Shown here piece by piece: positions 16,657-24,464 of a DNA stretch of 64,000 bases. The notes under the pieces are model-generated. The model had not been told where the DNA came from and made no database searches. It was given only the letters and a program-made list of their open reading frames with translations. Source of the DNA: Falsiroseomonas ponticola (GTDB lineage: Bacteria; Pseudomonadota; Alphaproteobacteria; Acetobacterales; Acetobacteraceae); assembly GCF_016805305.1 (NCBI RefSeq), contig NZ_JAERQN010000004.1, positions 124,001-188,000 on the forward strand, given 5' to 3'. How positions within the stretch are numbered: position 1 is the first letter of the stretch; each line of letters opens with the position of its first letter. A program made the position numbers and the translations under genes.

Positions 16657-17718
16657 GTGGCGAAGGAAGCCGAACAGGCCGCGGCGCGGGATGCGGTGGA
16701 TCACGGCCCCATCCTGGTCTGGGGCGCGGGGGCCATCGGCGGCACCATCGGCGCCCATCTCGTGCGCGCGCGCCATGCCGTCGTCTTCTGCGACGTGGTG
16801 GCGGATCACGTCGCCGCCATCGCGGACCCCGCCCGCGGCCTGGTCATCGAAGGCCCGGTCACGCAATTCAAGGTCGTCGCCCCCGCCGCGACGCCGGACC
16901 AGGTGAAGGGCGTCTTCCGTCGCATCATCCTGGCGGTGAAGACGCATGACACGGAAGCCGCCTGCCGCGCCCTGCTGCCGCATCTGGCGCCCGATGGCTA
17001 CGTCCTCTCCGCCCAGAACGGTCTCTGCGAGCGCGTGATCGCGGAGGTCTGCGGCGCGCATCGCACGATGGGCGCCTTCGTCAATTTCGGCGCGGATTGG
17101 CTGGAACCCGGCCGCATCACCTATGGCAACCGCGGCGCCGTCGTCGTCGGCGAACTCGATGGCACGAAGACGCCCCGCGCCGCCGCGCTGCACGCGCTGC
17201 TGCAACAGGTCTTCGAACCCGATGCGGTGCTGACCGACAACATCTGGGGCTATCTCTGGGGCAAGCTCGCCTATTCCTCCCTGCTCTACGCCCAGGGCCT
17301 CGCCGCGCATGGCATCGCGGACATGATGGCGCGCACCGAATTGCTGCCCATGGTCCGCGCGCTGTGCGGGGAGGTCATCACGGTCGCGCGGGCGGAGGGT
17401 GTTCGGCCCCTCTCCTTCAACGGCTTCGACGCCACCGCCTTCGGGCCCGGCGGCACGGAGGAGAAGGCCCGCGCCTCCATGGCGGCGATGGAGGCCTTCA
17501 ACCGCCCGAACGGCAAGACCCATTCCGGCATCTGGCGCGACCTCTGGGTGCGCCACCGCGCCACGCCCGCGGATGCGCAGATCGGCGCCGTGCCGCCCAT
17601 CGGCCGCAACCACGGCATCCCCTGCCCCACGCTCGAGAAGCTGATCGCCATGATCCATGAATGCGAGCGTGGCGAACGCCCCATGTCCGACGACAACCTG
17701 CTGGAGCTGCTGCCATGA
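16657..17718 (+). CDS. Ketopantoate reductase-family NAD(P)-dependent dehydrogenase
   Basis: 353-residue enzyme of the ApbA/PanE family. The Rossmann motif GAGAIGGTIGAHL lies near residue 20, AVKTHDTEAAC and SAQNGLCE complete the N-terminal domain, and the Lys in GYLWGKLAYSS fits the catalytic Lys. It is about 50 residues longer than PanE, and the C-terminal part (RDLWVRHRATPADAQIG) suggests a catabolic paralogue, not the pantothenate enzyme. GTG 16657 is preferred over ATG 16621 and 16639 because GGAAGGGA (16641-16648) is well placed for it. The last bases ATGA overlap the next gene, an SDR, so both likely act on one hydroxy-acid substrate. Confidence 0.82.
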   Translation: MAKEAEQAAARDAVDHGPILVWGAGAIGGTIGAHLVRARHAVVFCDVVADHVAAIADPARGLVIEGPVTQFKVVAPAATPDQVKGVFRRIILAVKTHDTEAACRALLPHLAPDGYVLSAQNGLCERVIAEVCGAHRTMGAFVNFGADWLEPGRITYGNRGAVVVGELDGTKTPRAAALHALLQQVFEPDAVLTDNIWGYLWGKLAYSSLLYAQGLAAHGIADMMARTELLPMVRALCGEVITVARAEGVRPLSFNGFDATAFGPGGTEEKARASMAAMEAFNRPNGKTHSGIWRDLWVRHRATPADAQIGAVPPIGRNHGIPCPTLEKLIAMIHECERGERPMSDDNLLELLP

Positions 17719-18473
17719 ACATCCGTTTCGACGGCCAGACCATCGCCGTCACCGGCGCCGGCCACGGCTATGGCCGCGCCATCGCCCGCAGCTTCGCCGC
17801 GCTGGGCGGCCGCGTCTTCGCCTGCGACCTCTCGGCGGAGGAGCTGGCGGAGACCGCGCGCTGCGAGGGCAGCATCACCACCGCCGCCTTCGACCTGACC
17901 GCCAGGGGCGCCGCCTTCGACTGGATCAAGTCCATCGAGGCCACGACCGGCGGCCCGCTTGCCGTGCTGGTCTGCAATGCCGGCGGCGTGCGCGGCCAGG
18001 TGAACCGCCCGGTGGAGGATGTGCCGGAGGAGGACTGGCACGCCATCTTCGACATCAACACCCACGCCACCTTCAACATGGCCCGCGCCGTCACGCCGGG
18101 GATGAAGAAGGCCGGCGCCGGGCGCATCGTCACGATCAGCAGCGGCGCCGGCCTCAAGCCCAGCAAGACCGGCATCCAGGCCTATTGCTCCGCCAAGCAC
18201 GCGCTGGTCGGGCTGACGAAGCAGCTGGCGCGGGAGCTCGGCCCCTTCGGCATCACCGTCAATTCCGTCGCACCCGGCTTCGCCCTTTCCAACCCCGCCA
18301 CCATCAAGCAGTTCGAGAGCTACGGGCCGGAAGGGCAGAAGGCGCTGGTGGAAAGCATCGCCATGCGCCGCCTGGGCGATCCGCAGGACATCGCCAATGG
18401 CGTGCTCTTCTTCGCCTCCGCCTATGCGGGCTGGGTGACGGGGCAGATCCTGTCGGTCGATGGCGGCAGCTGA
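17715..18473 (+). CDS. Short-chain dehydrogenase/reductase
   Basis: 252-residue classical SDR. NAD(P) motif TGAGHGYGRAIA near residue 13, NAGG near 90, and the Ser-Tyr-Lys catalytic set in ISSGAG and AYCSAKHAL. The C-terminal SVDGGS ending is standard. It starts inside the ATGA stop overlap of the ketopantoate reductase-like gene, indicating translational coupling and a shared pathway. The Asp after the second strand (ACDLS) favours NAD over NADP. Substrate unknown. Confidence 0.93.
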   Translation: MNIRFDGQTIAVTGAGHGYGRAIARSFAALGGRVFACDLSAEELAETARCEGSITTAAFDLTARGAAFDWIKSIEATTGGPLAVLVCNAGGVRGQVNRPVEDVPEEDWHAIFDINTHATFNMARAVTPGMKKAGAGRIVTISSGAGLKPSKTGIQAYCSAKHALVGLTKQLARELGPFGITVNSVAPGFALSNPATIKQFESYGPEGQKALVESIAMRRLGDPQDIANGVLFFASAYAGWVTGQILSVDGGS

Positions 18474-18957
18474 GGACACGCCGCCCGGCTTCGCGCCGGA
18501 CTTCTTCGACAGCGCCTCGGGCGGCCAGGAGCCGCCCGATCTGGCGCTGCGTCGCTTCGCGACCGACCTCGAGGCTACGGCCCGCGAGAACCCCGCCTGG
18601 GTGATCGACACGGCCGGTTGCAGGCCCGTGCGCCTTTCCCCGGCGCGCGAGGGCGCCATCGCCTTCGAAAGCCTTGGCGTGCAGGGCACCGTCACCCTGT
18701 CCGCCGGCGCCGCCGGCTGGGTACGCGTCACGGTCACGATCGACGGCGCCGTCGCCTTCGCCGCCTTCGCCGAGCGGGTGTGGGAGGATTGCGACCTCTA
18801 CCCGCCCGCCAGCCCAGGCCGCGCGATGCAGGAGAACGCGCCCGGCACGCTGGGCCGCCGGCGCAACCACCTCTCCCTCTCCGCCCGCGCCTGGCCGCAA
18901 CTCGCCCCCTTGGCGAACCCGGAGGGCTGGGTCCTGCTGCAAATCGCGGAAGACTGA
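18460..18957 (+). CDS. Hypothetical protein (165 aa) at the end of the reductase operon
   Basis: 165 residues, acidic, soluble, no signal peptide or membrane segment. I do not recognise a family. Visible features: an N-terminal acidic/Pro stretch (APDFFDSASGGQEPPDLALR), a probable beta-rich core (residues 62-100) and WEDCDLYPPASPGRAMQEN. ATG 18460 overlaps the SDR gene by 14 bases, and its codon use matches the neighbours, so it is probably real and co-expressed with the two dehydrogenases. It could be an accessory or binding protein for that pathway. Confidence 0.65.
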   Translation: MAAAEDTPPGFAPDFFDSASGGQEPPDLALRRFATDLEATARENPAWVIDTAGCRPVRLSPAREGAIAFESLGVQGTVTLSAGAAGWVRVTVTIDGAVAFAAFAERVWEDCDLYPPASPGRAMQENAPGTLGRRRNHLSLSARAWPQLAPLANPEGWVLLQIAED

Positions 18958-18966
18958 GCCGCCGGC

Positions 18967-19347
18967 CTATCGCCCCAGCCGCACCCCGTCCTGCGCTTCC
19001 ACCGCGCGGCGCTGCGCCTCCCGCTGCCGGCGCATCGCCTCGTTCACCTGCGCCTCATGCCGCATCTCGCTCGACGAGGTGCGCCCACCCTGCGGCCCCG
19101 TCGCCGTGCGCGGATTGACGGTGCCGAGCGGCGATGTGTTGCGCGTCCGCGGCTGCGTCGTCGCCGCCTGGCGCTGCGGCCGCGCCGCCGGTGCCGCCTG
19201 GCCCGTGGCGGGTGCGGTCAGGTTCTGCCGCGGCGTCGGCGCCTGCCCATGCACCGCGGCCGCGTTCGGCCCCGTCAGCGGCGCGCTCTGCGCCATGGCC
19301 AGCCCCGGCGCCAGCAGCGCCGCCAGCAGCAGAACCCGCATGGTCAC
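18967..19347 (-). CDS. Small secreted hypothetical protein (126 aa)
   Basis: 126 residues with a clear Sec signal peptide (MRVLLLAALLAPGLAMAQ). The rest is low-complexity Ala/Pro/Gln/Thr-rich, then a basic Arg/Gln/Glu-rich helix (about 95-118, EMRHEAQVNEAMRRQREAQ). ATG 19347 overlaps the stop of the upstream M20 peptidase gene as ATGA, so translation is coupled to it; an internal ATG two codons later is an alternative start. No known family; probably a disordered periplasmic protein. Confidence 0.65.
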   Translation of the reverse strand: MTMRVLLLAALLAPGLAMAQSAPLTGPNAAAVHGQAPTPRQNLTAPATGQAAPAARPQRQAATTQPRTRNTSPLGTVNPRTATGPQGGRTSSSEMRHEAQVNEAMRRQREAQRRAVEAQDGVRLGR

Positions 19348-20513
19348 GCCCCCAGCCTGGTGAACAGCCCCGCCAGCAGCCGCGCCCGCGGCACCAGCGA
19401 GGAGACGACGATATGCTCATCGAGCGTATGCGCCCCAGCCCCCGCGACGCCGAGCCCATCCAGCGTCGGGATGCCCATGGCCCCGGTGAAATTGCCATCC
19501 GACCCGCCGCCGGAGGATTGCGGCGGGATGTCGAAGCCCATCCCCATCGCGATCGCCCGCGCTTCCGCATGCAGCGCGCGCACGCCCGCATCGGGTTCCC
19601 ATACCGGCCGCGTCACGCCGCGCCTCACTTCCAGCACCACGTCGGGGTTGGAGGATTGCAGCGCCAGCATGCGCGCCACGCCCGCATCCAGGTCCTCCTG
19701 CCGCTTCGCCATGCTCAGCACTTCCGCGTCGCAATGCGTCGCCACGCAGTTCACCCATTGCCCTGCATGGATGACGCCGGCGGAGAAGGTGCAGCTTTCC
19801 GTCGTCATCGCCTCGATCGCCAGGATCTGCCGGCACATCTCCCGGATCGCGCTGCGCCCCTCCCCCAGCGTGGCGCCGGCATGGGAAGGCCGGCCCGTGG
19901 TGCGCAGGTTGAAGCGCGCGATGGCGTAGCGCCCCGTCACCACCCCGCCATCGGGCCGCGCGGGTTCCGGCACCAGCACGAAGCGCGCGCGCCGGGCCTC
20001 GGCCTCGATCAGATCCCGCGTGGAGGGGCTGCCCACCTCCTCGTCCGGCGTCAGCAGGAAGGTCACGGGCAGCGGCGTCGTGATGCCGGCGCTCACCAGC
20101 TGGCGCATCGCCTCCACCGCCAGGTAGGTGCCGCCCTTCATGTCGAAGATGCCCGGGCCTCGGCAGAGCGCGCCCCGCCGCTCAAAGGGCAGCTTCGACA
20201 GCGTCCCCACGGGATGCACGGTGTCGAGATGCGCCAGCACCAGGATGCCCGGCACCGCATCCCCGGCCGGGTGCGGGAAGCGGGCGCGGATGCAGCCGGC
20301 ATAGCCCATCCGCCCCGCGATATGCTCGATCCGCGCGCCGAGCAGCGCCAGGTCCCGCGCGGCCAGCGCCAGCATCCGCTCCACCGCCGCGGCGTCGAAG
20401 GTCGGGCTCTCGCATTCCACCCAGCCGCGCAGCCCCCCCAGGATCTCCTCCGCATCGAAGGGAAGGCCGAGCCAGGGCTGGCTGGCATCGAGGCTGCTGG
20501 CAGGCGCGTCCAT
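19344..20513 (-). CDS. M20-family zinc peptidase (carboxypeptidase G2/ArgE-like)
   Basis: 389-residue cytosolic metallopeptidase of the M20 family. Zinc-site residues are visible: His95 and Asp97 in LAHLDTVHP, bridging Asp124 in GIFDMKGG, catalytic Glu158/159 in TPDEEVGS, and a late HTLDEH for the last ligand. Residues 190-310 form the dimerisation domain with the conserved GRPSHAG. Start ATG 20513 is used because homology begins directly after it; the frame is open for 42 codons upstream. Divergent from the TauD-like gene, with 113 bases between starts. Substrates of the family are acyl-amino acids, dipeptides or folate-like gamma-glutamyl compounds. Confidence 0.88.
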   Translation of the reverse strand: MDAPASSLDASQPWLGLPFDAEEILGGLRGWVECESPTFDAAAVERMLALAARDLALLGARIEHIAGRMGYAGCIRARFPHPAGDAVPGILVLAHLDTVHPVGTLSKLPFERRGALCRGPGIFDMKGGTYLAVEAMRQLVSAGITTPLPVTFLLTPDEEVGSPSTRDLIEAEARRARFVLVPEPARPDGGVVTGRYAIARFNLRTTGRPSHAGATLGEGRSAIREMCRQILAIEAMTTESCTFSAGVIHAGQWVNCVATHCDAEVLSMAKRQEDLDAGVARMLALQSSNPDVVLEVRRGVTRPVWEPDAGVRALHAEARAIAMGMGFDIPPQSSGGGSDGNFTGAMGIPTLDGLGVAGAGAHTLDEHIVVSSLVPRARLLAGLFTRLGA

Positions 20514-20626
20514 GCTGGTTCGTCTCCGTGTCCCGGCGCCAGCCTGCTGCCTCGGAACGATGCGGGCAAGCCGCCTGACGCAGGGCTCATGTGGCGGCGG
20601 ACGCGGCATGCTGTAGGCTGCGCCCG

Positions 20627-21625
20627 ATGAGTGCGACATCCCCCGCCACCACCCCCCCCACCCCTGGCCGCCCGAGGCTGATCCCCCAGGCCGGCCCCGC
20701 CGCCTGGCGCGCCGCCGATCTCCGCGCCTCCGACTGGATGATCCCGGTCGGCGCGGAGGATGCGGCGGAGCTGGAGGCCGCGCTGACGGCGCTCGGCGGC
20801 CGCGCCCCGCAAGTGGCCGCGGAGGCGCCGCTGCCGAAATTCGGCGCGGTGCTGCGCAACGCGGCCGCCCGGCTCGATACCGGCCGGGGCCTCGCCCTGC
20901 TGCGCGGCCTGCCGCTCGACCGGCTGGGGGAGGCGATGGCGGAGCCCCTGCTGCTGGCGCTCGGCGCCCATCTCGGCCGTCCCGTCGGCGCGGGTGGGCA
21001 GGCCGCCGCGGTGCAGCGCGTCTCCAGCCCCTCCGGCGGCGCGCTGCGCTGGCGCTTCCACGCCGATGCGGCGGACATCGTCGCGATGCTCATCCTGCGC
21101 CAGCCGCCGGAGGTCGATCCCGTCATGCTCGTCGCCGCGGCCACCGTGCACAACGAGATGATGAAGCGCGCGCGCCCGGCGCTGGAGGCGCTCTACCGCC
21201 CGCTGCCCCATGCCGCCCCGGCCGGCGGCGTGGTGGACCTGCCGGTCTTCAGCACCGCCTCCGGCGCCTTCGTCGGCCGCTACGCCCGGGATGCGATCGA
21301 AGCCGCGCAGGCCATCCCGGAAACCCCGCGCCTGACCGCCGCGCAGATGGAGGCGCTGGACCTCCTCGACACGCTCTGCGCGGAACCCGGCCTGGCGCTC
21401 CGCCTCGATGTCCGGCCGGGGGACGTGCTGCTGTTCAACCCCCTCCAGGTCTGGAAGCGCAATGCGGAGGCCCTGGCACCGGCGGAGCCCGATGCGCCGC
21501 CCGGCGTCACGCGGCTCGCGCTCCGCCTGCTGCTGCTGAGCGAGACGTCCCGCGCGCTGCCGGAGGGGCTGGTCGCGCTGGGCAGCGCGCCGCCCGCGGG
21601 CGATACCGGCATGGTCGGGGGATAG
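20627..21625 (+). CDS. TauD/TfdA-like protein with altered iron site
   Basis: 332-residue relative of the dioxygenase at 475: shared segments include LRGLPLDRL, RFHADAAD, and the ending RLALRLLLLSETSRALPEG. The first two iron ligands are kept (His145, Asp147), but the segment matching the distal HVTLHGR reads PLQVWKRN, placing Lys277 where the third ligand His belongs. It may therefore be an inactive or repurposed paralogue, or bind metal differently. It is followed after 5 bases by the racemase-like gene, so the two are co-transcribed. Function unknown. Confidence 0.72.
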   Translation: MSATSPATTPPTPGRPRLIPQAGPAAWRAADLRASDWMIPVGAEDAAELEAALTALGGRAPQVAAEAPLPKFGAVLRNAAARLDTGRGLALLRGLPLDRLGEAMAEPLLLALGAHLGRPVGAGGQAAAVQRVSSPSGGALRWRFHADAADIVAMLILRQPPEVDPVMLVAAATVHNEMMKRARPALEALYRPLPHAAPAGGVVDLPVFSTASGAFVGRYARDAIEAAQAIPETPRLTAAQMEALDLLDTLCAEPGLALRLDVRPGDVLLFNPLQVWKRNAEALAPAEPDAPPGVTRLALRLLLLSETSRALPEGLVALGSAPPAGDTGMVGG

Positions 21626-21630
21626 GGCCG

Positions 21631-22362
21631 ATGCGCATCCTGATTGCCAACGCCAACACCACCGCCGCCATCACGGATGCCTGCGCCGCCGTCGCGCGCC
21701 AGGCCGCCGCGCCCACCACCGTGATCATCGCGGGCACGCCGACCTTCGGCCCCGCCGTGATCTCGACGCGGGTGGAGAACGCCATCGCCTCCCACGCCCT
21801 GCTCTCCATGCTGGCGGAGCATGCGGGGCGGGTGGAGGCCGTGGTGCTCGCCGTCAGCCACGACACGGCGCTGGAGGCCGCGCGCCAGCTCATGCCCTGC
21901 CCGGTGATGGGCATGACGGAGGCGGGCTGCCTGACGGCCTGCATGGTCGGCGGGCGCTTCGGCATCCTGACCCTCGGCCAGGTCGCGGCCTATGAGGATC
22001 TGGTGGCGCGCCACGGCCTGGCCGCCCGCTGCGCCCTGGTGCGCGGCGTGGCCGCCACGCCGCTCGATGCGCTGCGGGATCCCGATGGCGTGGCCGCGCT
22101 GGTGCTGGCGGAGGCGCGCGCCATGGCGGAACGCTGCGACGCCATCGTGCTGGCCGGCGCCGCGCTGGCCGGCATGGACCGGAAGCTCCAGGAAGACTGC
22201 CCCGTGCCCCTGCTGGACGGCATCGCCTGCGCCGTGAAGCTGCTGGAGGGCCTGGTCGGACTCGGCCTGCCGAAGCCCCTTGGCGGCAGCTATGCCCCAC
22301 CGGTGGGCCGCGCCAGCACGGGCCTTTCCACGGCGCTGGATGCGCTGCTGCGCGGCGGCTGA
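21631..22362 (+). CDS. Asp/Glu/hydantoin racemase-superfamily protein, catalytic Cys apparently absent
   Basis: 243 residues with the hydantoin racemase layout: MRILIANANTTAAITD at the start, a strand EAVVLAVSHDTAL around 69-81, CPVMGMTEAG at 90-99, and DAIVLAGAALAGM around 170-182 before VPLLDGIACAVKLLE. In active racemases the two half-domains each supply a Cys, normally in the positions occupied here by Val74/Ser75 and Ala175-Ala177. Neither is Cys, although Cys90, Cys100 and others are nearby. It may have a different chemistry or be non-catalytic. Co-transcribed with the TauD-like gene. Confidence 0.78.
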   Translation: MRILIANANTTAAITDACAAVARQAAAPTTVIIAGTPTFGPAVISTRVENAIASHALLSMLAEHAGRVEAVVLAVSHDTALEAARQLMPCPVMGMTEAGCLTACMVGGRFGILTLGQVAAYEDLVARHGLAARCALVRGVAATPLDALRDPDGVAALVLAEARAMAERCDAIVLAGAALAGMDRKLQEDCPVPLLDGIACAVKLLEGLVGLGLPKPLGGSYAPPVGRASTGLSTALDALLRGG

Positions 22363-22642
22363 ACGGCGCCGCATGAACCCGCCTTGCCGGCGCATGGGCC
22401 GCCGGCAATGCAGGGGATTACACGAAGGTCAGCCAGGGCCAGCGTGATCCGCCTGAACTGCAAGCCGCGCCGGTGCCCACCGGGCGCCGCGATGCGGCAT
22501 GGCCCGGCGCGGGCTGAACAAGATGCCATGTTTCATCTGTCGCCGATGACATGACACGGAAACTTCGGCTTCCCAGCCTCAGCTTGTAGCCTTGCCACAG
22601 GGGGGAAGCGGCCGCCTGTTGCGCCGCCCCTGGAGATTCGGA
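22363..22642 (+). promoter_or_regulatory. TerC leader region with two inverted repeats
   Basis: 280 bases without a gene. CATGTTTCATC (22527-22537) and GATGACATG (22545-22553) form an interrupted inverted repeat. CAGGG (22598-22602) can pair with CCCTG (22628-22632) and GCGGC (22608-22612) with GCCGC (22623-22627), giving a hairpin that ends on the GGAG ribosome site (22632-22635). The downstream gene belongs to a metal-exporter family often controlled by manganese-sensing leaders, but I do not see the yybP-ykoY consensus. Confidence 0.35.
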
Positions 22643-23275
22643 ATGGACTATCTGCTCGGGCAGGGCGCGCAGTTCCTGCAGATCCTGTGGCTCAACATCA
22701 TCCTCTCCGGCGACAATGCCGTGGTCATCGGCCTGGCCGCCGCGGGCCTGCCGCCGGCCTTGCGCAACAAGGCGGTGCTGTTCGGCATCGTCGCCGCCGC
22801 CGTGCTGCGCATCGTCTTCTCGGTCTTCGCCACCTACCTCCTCGGCCTCTGGTGGATCGAGATCGTGGGCGGCCTCGCGCTGCTCTACATCGCCTGGGGC
22901 TTCTGGAAGGAGCTGCGCGGCAAGGAGGAAGGCGAGGGCGAGGAAGGCCACGAGGTCAAGGAGAAGACCCTCGGCCAGGCCCTGTGGCAGATCATCGTCG
23001 CCGACGTGTCGATGAGCCTCGACAACGTCCTCGCCGTCGCCGCCATCGCCCGCAACAACCTGCCCATGCTGGTGATCGGCCTGCTGATCTCCATCGTGCT
23101 GATGGGCGTGCTCGGCGGCGCGCTGGCCAAGCTGCTCGATCGCTACAAGATCATCGCCTATATCGGCCTGGCGCTGATCGCCTATATCGGCGTGGAACTG
23201 CTGTGGGAGGGGCTGCAGGCCGCCAATGTGGCGCTGTCCCTCGGCCTGCCCATCCCGGCTCCGCATCCGCACTGA
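22643..23275 (+). CDS. TerC/YjbE-family membrane protein, probable metal exporter
   Basis: 210-residue inner-membrane protein of the TerC family with about seven hydrophobic segments. The two Asp-containing motifs that bind the metal in this family are present: ILSGDNAVVIGLAAAG near residue 21 and DVSMSLDNVLAVAA near residue 125. Between them lies a charged cytoplasmic loop (KEEGEGEEGHEVKEK). Characterised relatives export Mn2+ or supply it to secreted proteins. ATG 22643 follows GGAG. It is a single-gene unit with its own leader; a GC hairpin follows at 23299. Confidence 0.85.
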   Translation: MDYLLGQGAQFLQILWLNIILSGDNAVVIGLAAAGLPPALRNKAVLFGIVAAAVLRIVFSVFATYLLGLWWIEIVGGLALLYIAWGFWKELRGKEEGEGEEGHEVKEKTLGQALWQIIVADVSMSLDNVLAVAAIARNNLPMLVIGLLISIVLMGVLGGALAKLLDRYKIIAYIGLALIAYIGVELLWEGLQAANVALSLGLPIPAPHPH

Positions 23276-23298
23276 AACCAACCCGCCGGTAGCCTCGT

Positions 23299-23316
23299 CC
23301 CGCGCCGCGGCGCGGG
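23299..23316 (+). terminator. GC hairpin after the TerC gene
   Basis: CCCGCGC-CGCG-GCGCGGG, a 7-base perfect stem with a 4-base loop, 24 bases past the TerC stop. Only ATTGATG follows and there is no T-run, so termination may be weak or Rho-assisted. Confidence 0.4.
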
Positions 23317-23400
23317 ATTGATGCGCCGGCGGCACCTCTCCTATACGGGGGCCGCATGGGGCTGCCGCGAAGGCCGCCCCGCCCTTGGGGAGACGCCTGC

Positions 23401-24390
23401 ATGAACCTGACCCGCCGCGTGGCGTTCGCCGCCGCGCTCGCCGCCCCCCTGTCCTTCGCCCCCTTCGCGGCCGGACAGGCCCAGGCCCAGACCACCATCA
23501 CCGTCCAGCACCCGCTGCCGCTGGCCAGCCACTACGGCGCCGGCGCCACCGCCTTCAAGGAAGCGCTGGAACGCGCCACGGGCGGGCGCTACCGCGTCAA
23601 CATCCAGCGCAACGACAATGAGCGCGAGGCGATCGAGAGCGTGCAGATCGGCACGATCGAATGCTCCCTCACCTCCACCGGCCCGGTCGGCAACTTCGTG
23701 CCTGAAGTCCGCAACTTCGACGTGCCCTTCCTGTTCCGCGACTACGCCCATGCCCGCGGCGTGCTGGATGGGGAGATCGGCCAGCAGATGCTGGCGCGCT
23801 TCACCGCGCGCGGCCTGGTCGGCGTCGTCTGGATGGAGAACGGCTTCCGCCACCTGACGAATTCGCGGCGGGAGGTGAATGCCCCGGCCGACATCCGCGG
23901 CCTCAAGGTCCGCACGATGGAGAACCAGGTGCATATGCGCGCCTTCACGCAGCTGGGCGCGCTGCCGACGCCGATGGCCTTCTCCGAACTCGTCCCCGCC
24001 CTGCAGCAGGGCACGGTCGATGGGCAGGAGAACCCGATCGCGGTGATCCTGGCCAACAACCTGAACCAGGTGCAGCGCTTCCTGACGCTGACCGGCCACG
24101 TCTATTCCCCGGCCGTCCTGATCTGCAATCCGGGCCTGGTGAACCGCATGAACGCCGCCGACCGCGCGGCCTTCAACGAGGCCGCCCGCGCCGGCGCCGC
24201 CGCCAACCGCGCCAAGAACTCGGCCGATGAGGCCGCGGGCGTGGAGGAGCTGCGCCGCCGCGGCATGACCGTCGTGACGCAGGTGGACAGCGCCGCCTTC
24301 CAGCAGGCGCTGGCGCCCGGTGCCTCGCAGATCGAGCAGCAGCTGGACAGCGCGCTGCTGCGCCGCATCCGCGAATGGCGCGCGAACTGA
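23401..24390 (+). CDS. dctP: TRAP transporter solute receptor (DctP family)
   Basis: 329-residue periplasmic receptor of a TRAP transporter. The signal peptide ends near AGQAQAQ; then TTITVQHPLPLASHYG starts the mature fold. GRYRVNIQRND, LKVRTMENQVH (the conserved Arg that binds the ligand carboxylate) and VDGQENPIAVI are family signatures. It heads a dctP-dctQ-dctM operon, the only complete uptake system of this type in the window. A very stable hairpin (24415-24440) separates it from dctQ, probably letting the receptor be made in excess. Ligand: a carboxylate, not identifiable. Confidence 0.93.
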   Translation: MNLTRRVAFAAALAAPLSFAPFAAGQAQAQTTITVQHPLPLASHYGAGATAFKEALERATGGRYRVNIQRNDNEREAIESVQIGTIECSLTSTGPVGNFVPEVRNFDVPFLFRDYAHARGVLDGEIGQQMLARFTARGLVGVVWMENGFRHLTNSRREVNAPADIRGLKVRTMENQVHMRAFTQLGALPTPMAFSELVPALQQGTVDGQENPIAVILANNLNQVQRFLTLTGHVYSPAVLICNPGLVNRMNAADRAAFNEAARAGAAANRAKNSADEAAGVEELRRRGMTVVTQVDSAAFQQALAPGASQIEQQLDSALLRRIREWRAN

Positions 24391-24414
24391 CCGGCAAAGG
24401 CCGGATGGACTGAG

Positions 24415-24440
24415 GGGGCGCGGGGACCACCCCGCGCCCC
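24415..24440 (+). terminator. Intra-operon hairpin between dctP and dctQ
   Basis: GGGGCGCGGGG (24415-24425), loop ACCA, CCCCGCGCCCC (24430-24440): an 11-base perfect stem 25 bases past the dctP stop and before the dctQ ribosome site. There is no T-run, so it is more likely a partial terminator or 3'-end stabiliser than a full stop. Confidence 0.6.
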
Positions 24441-24464
24441 TGCTGCTTGAGGGGGTAGGCAGGC

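Noticed and set aside
22363..22642. A yybP-ykoY manganese riboswitch before the TerC-type gene
   Set aside because: I expected one, but the conserved internal-loop sequences are not visible; only unrelated inverted repeats are present.
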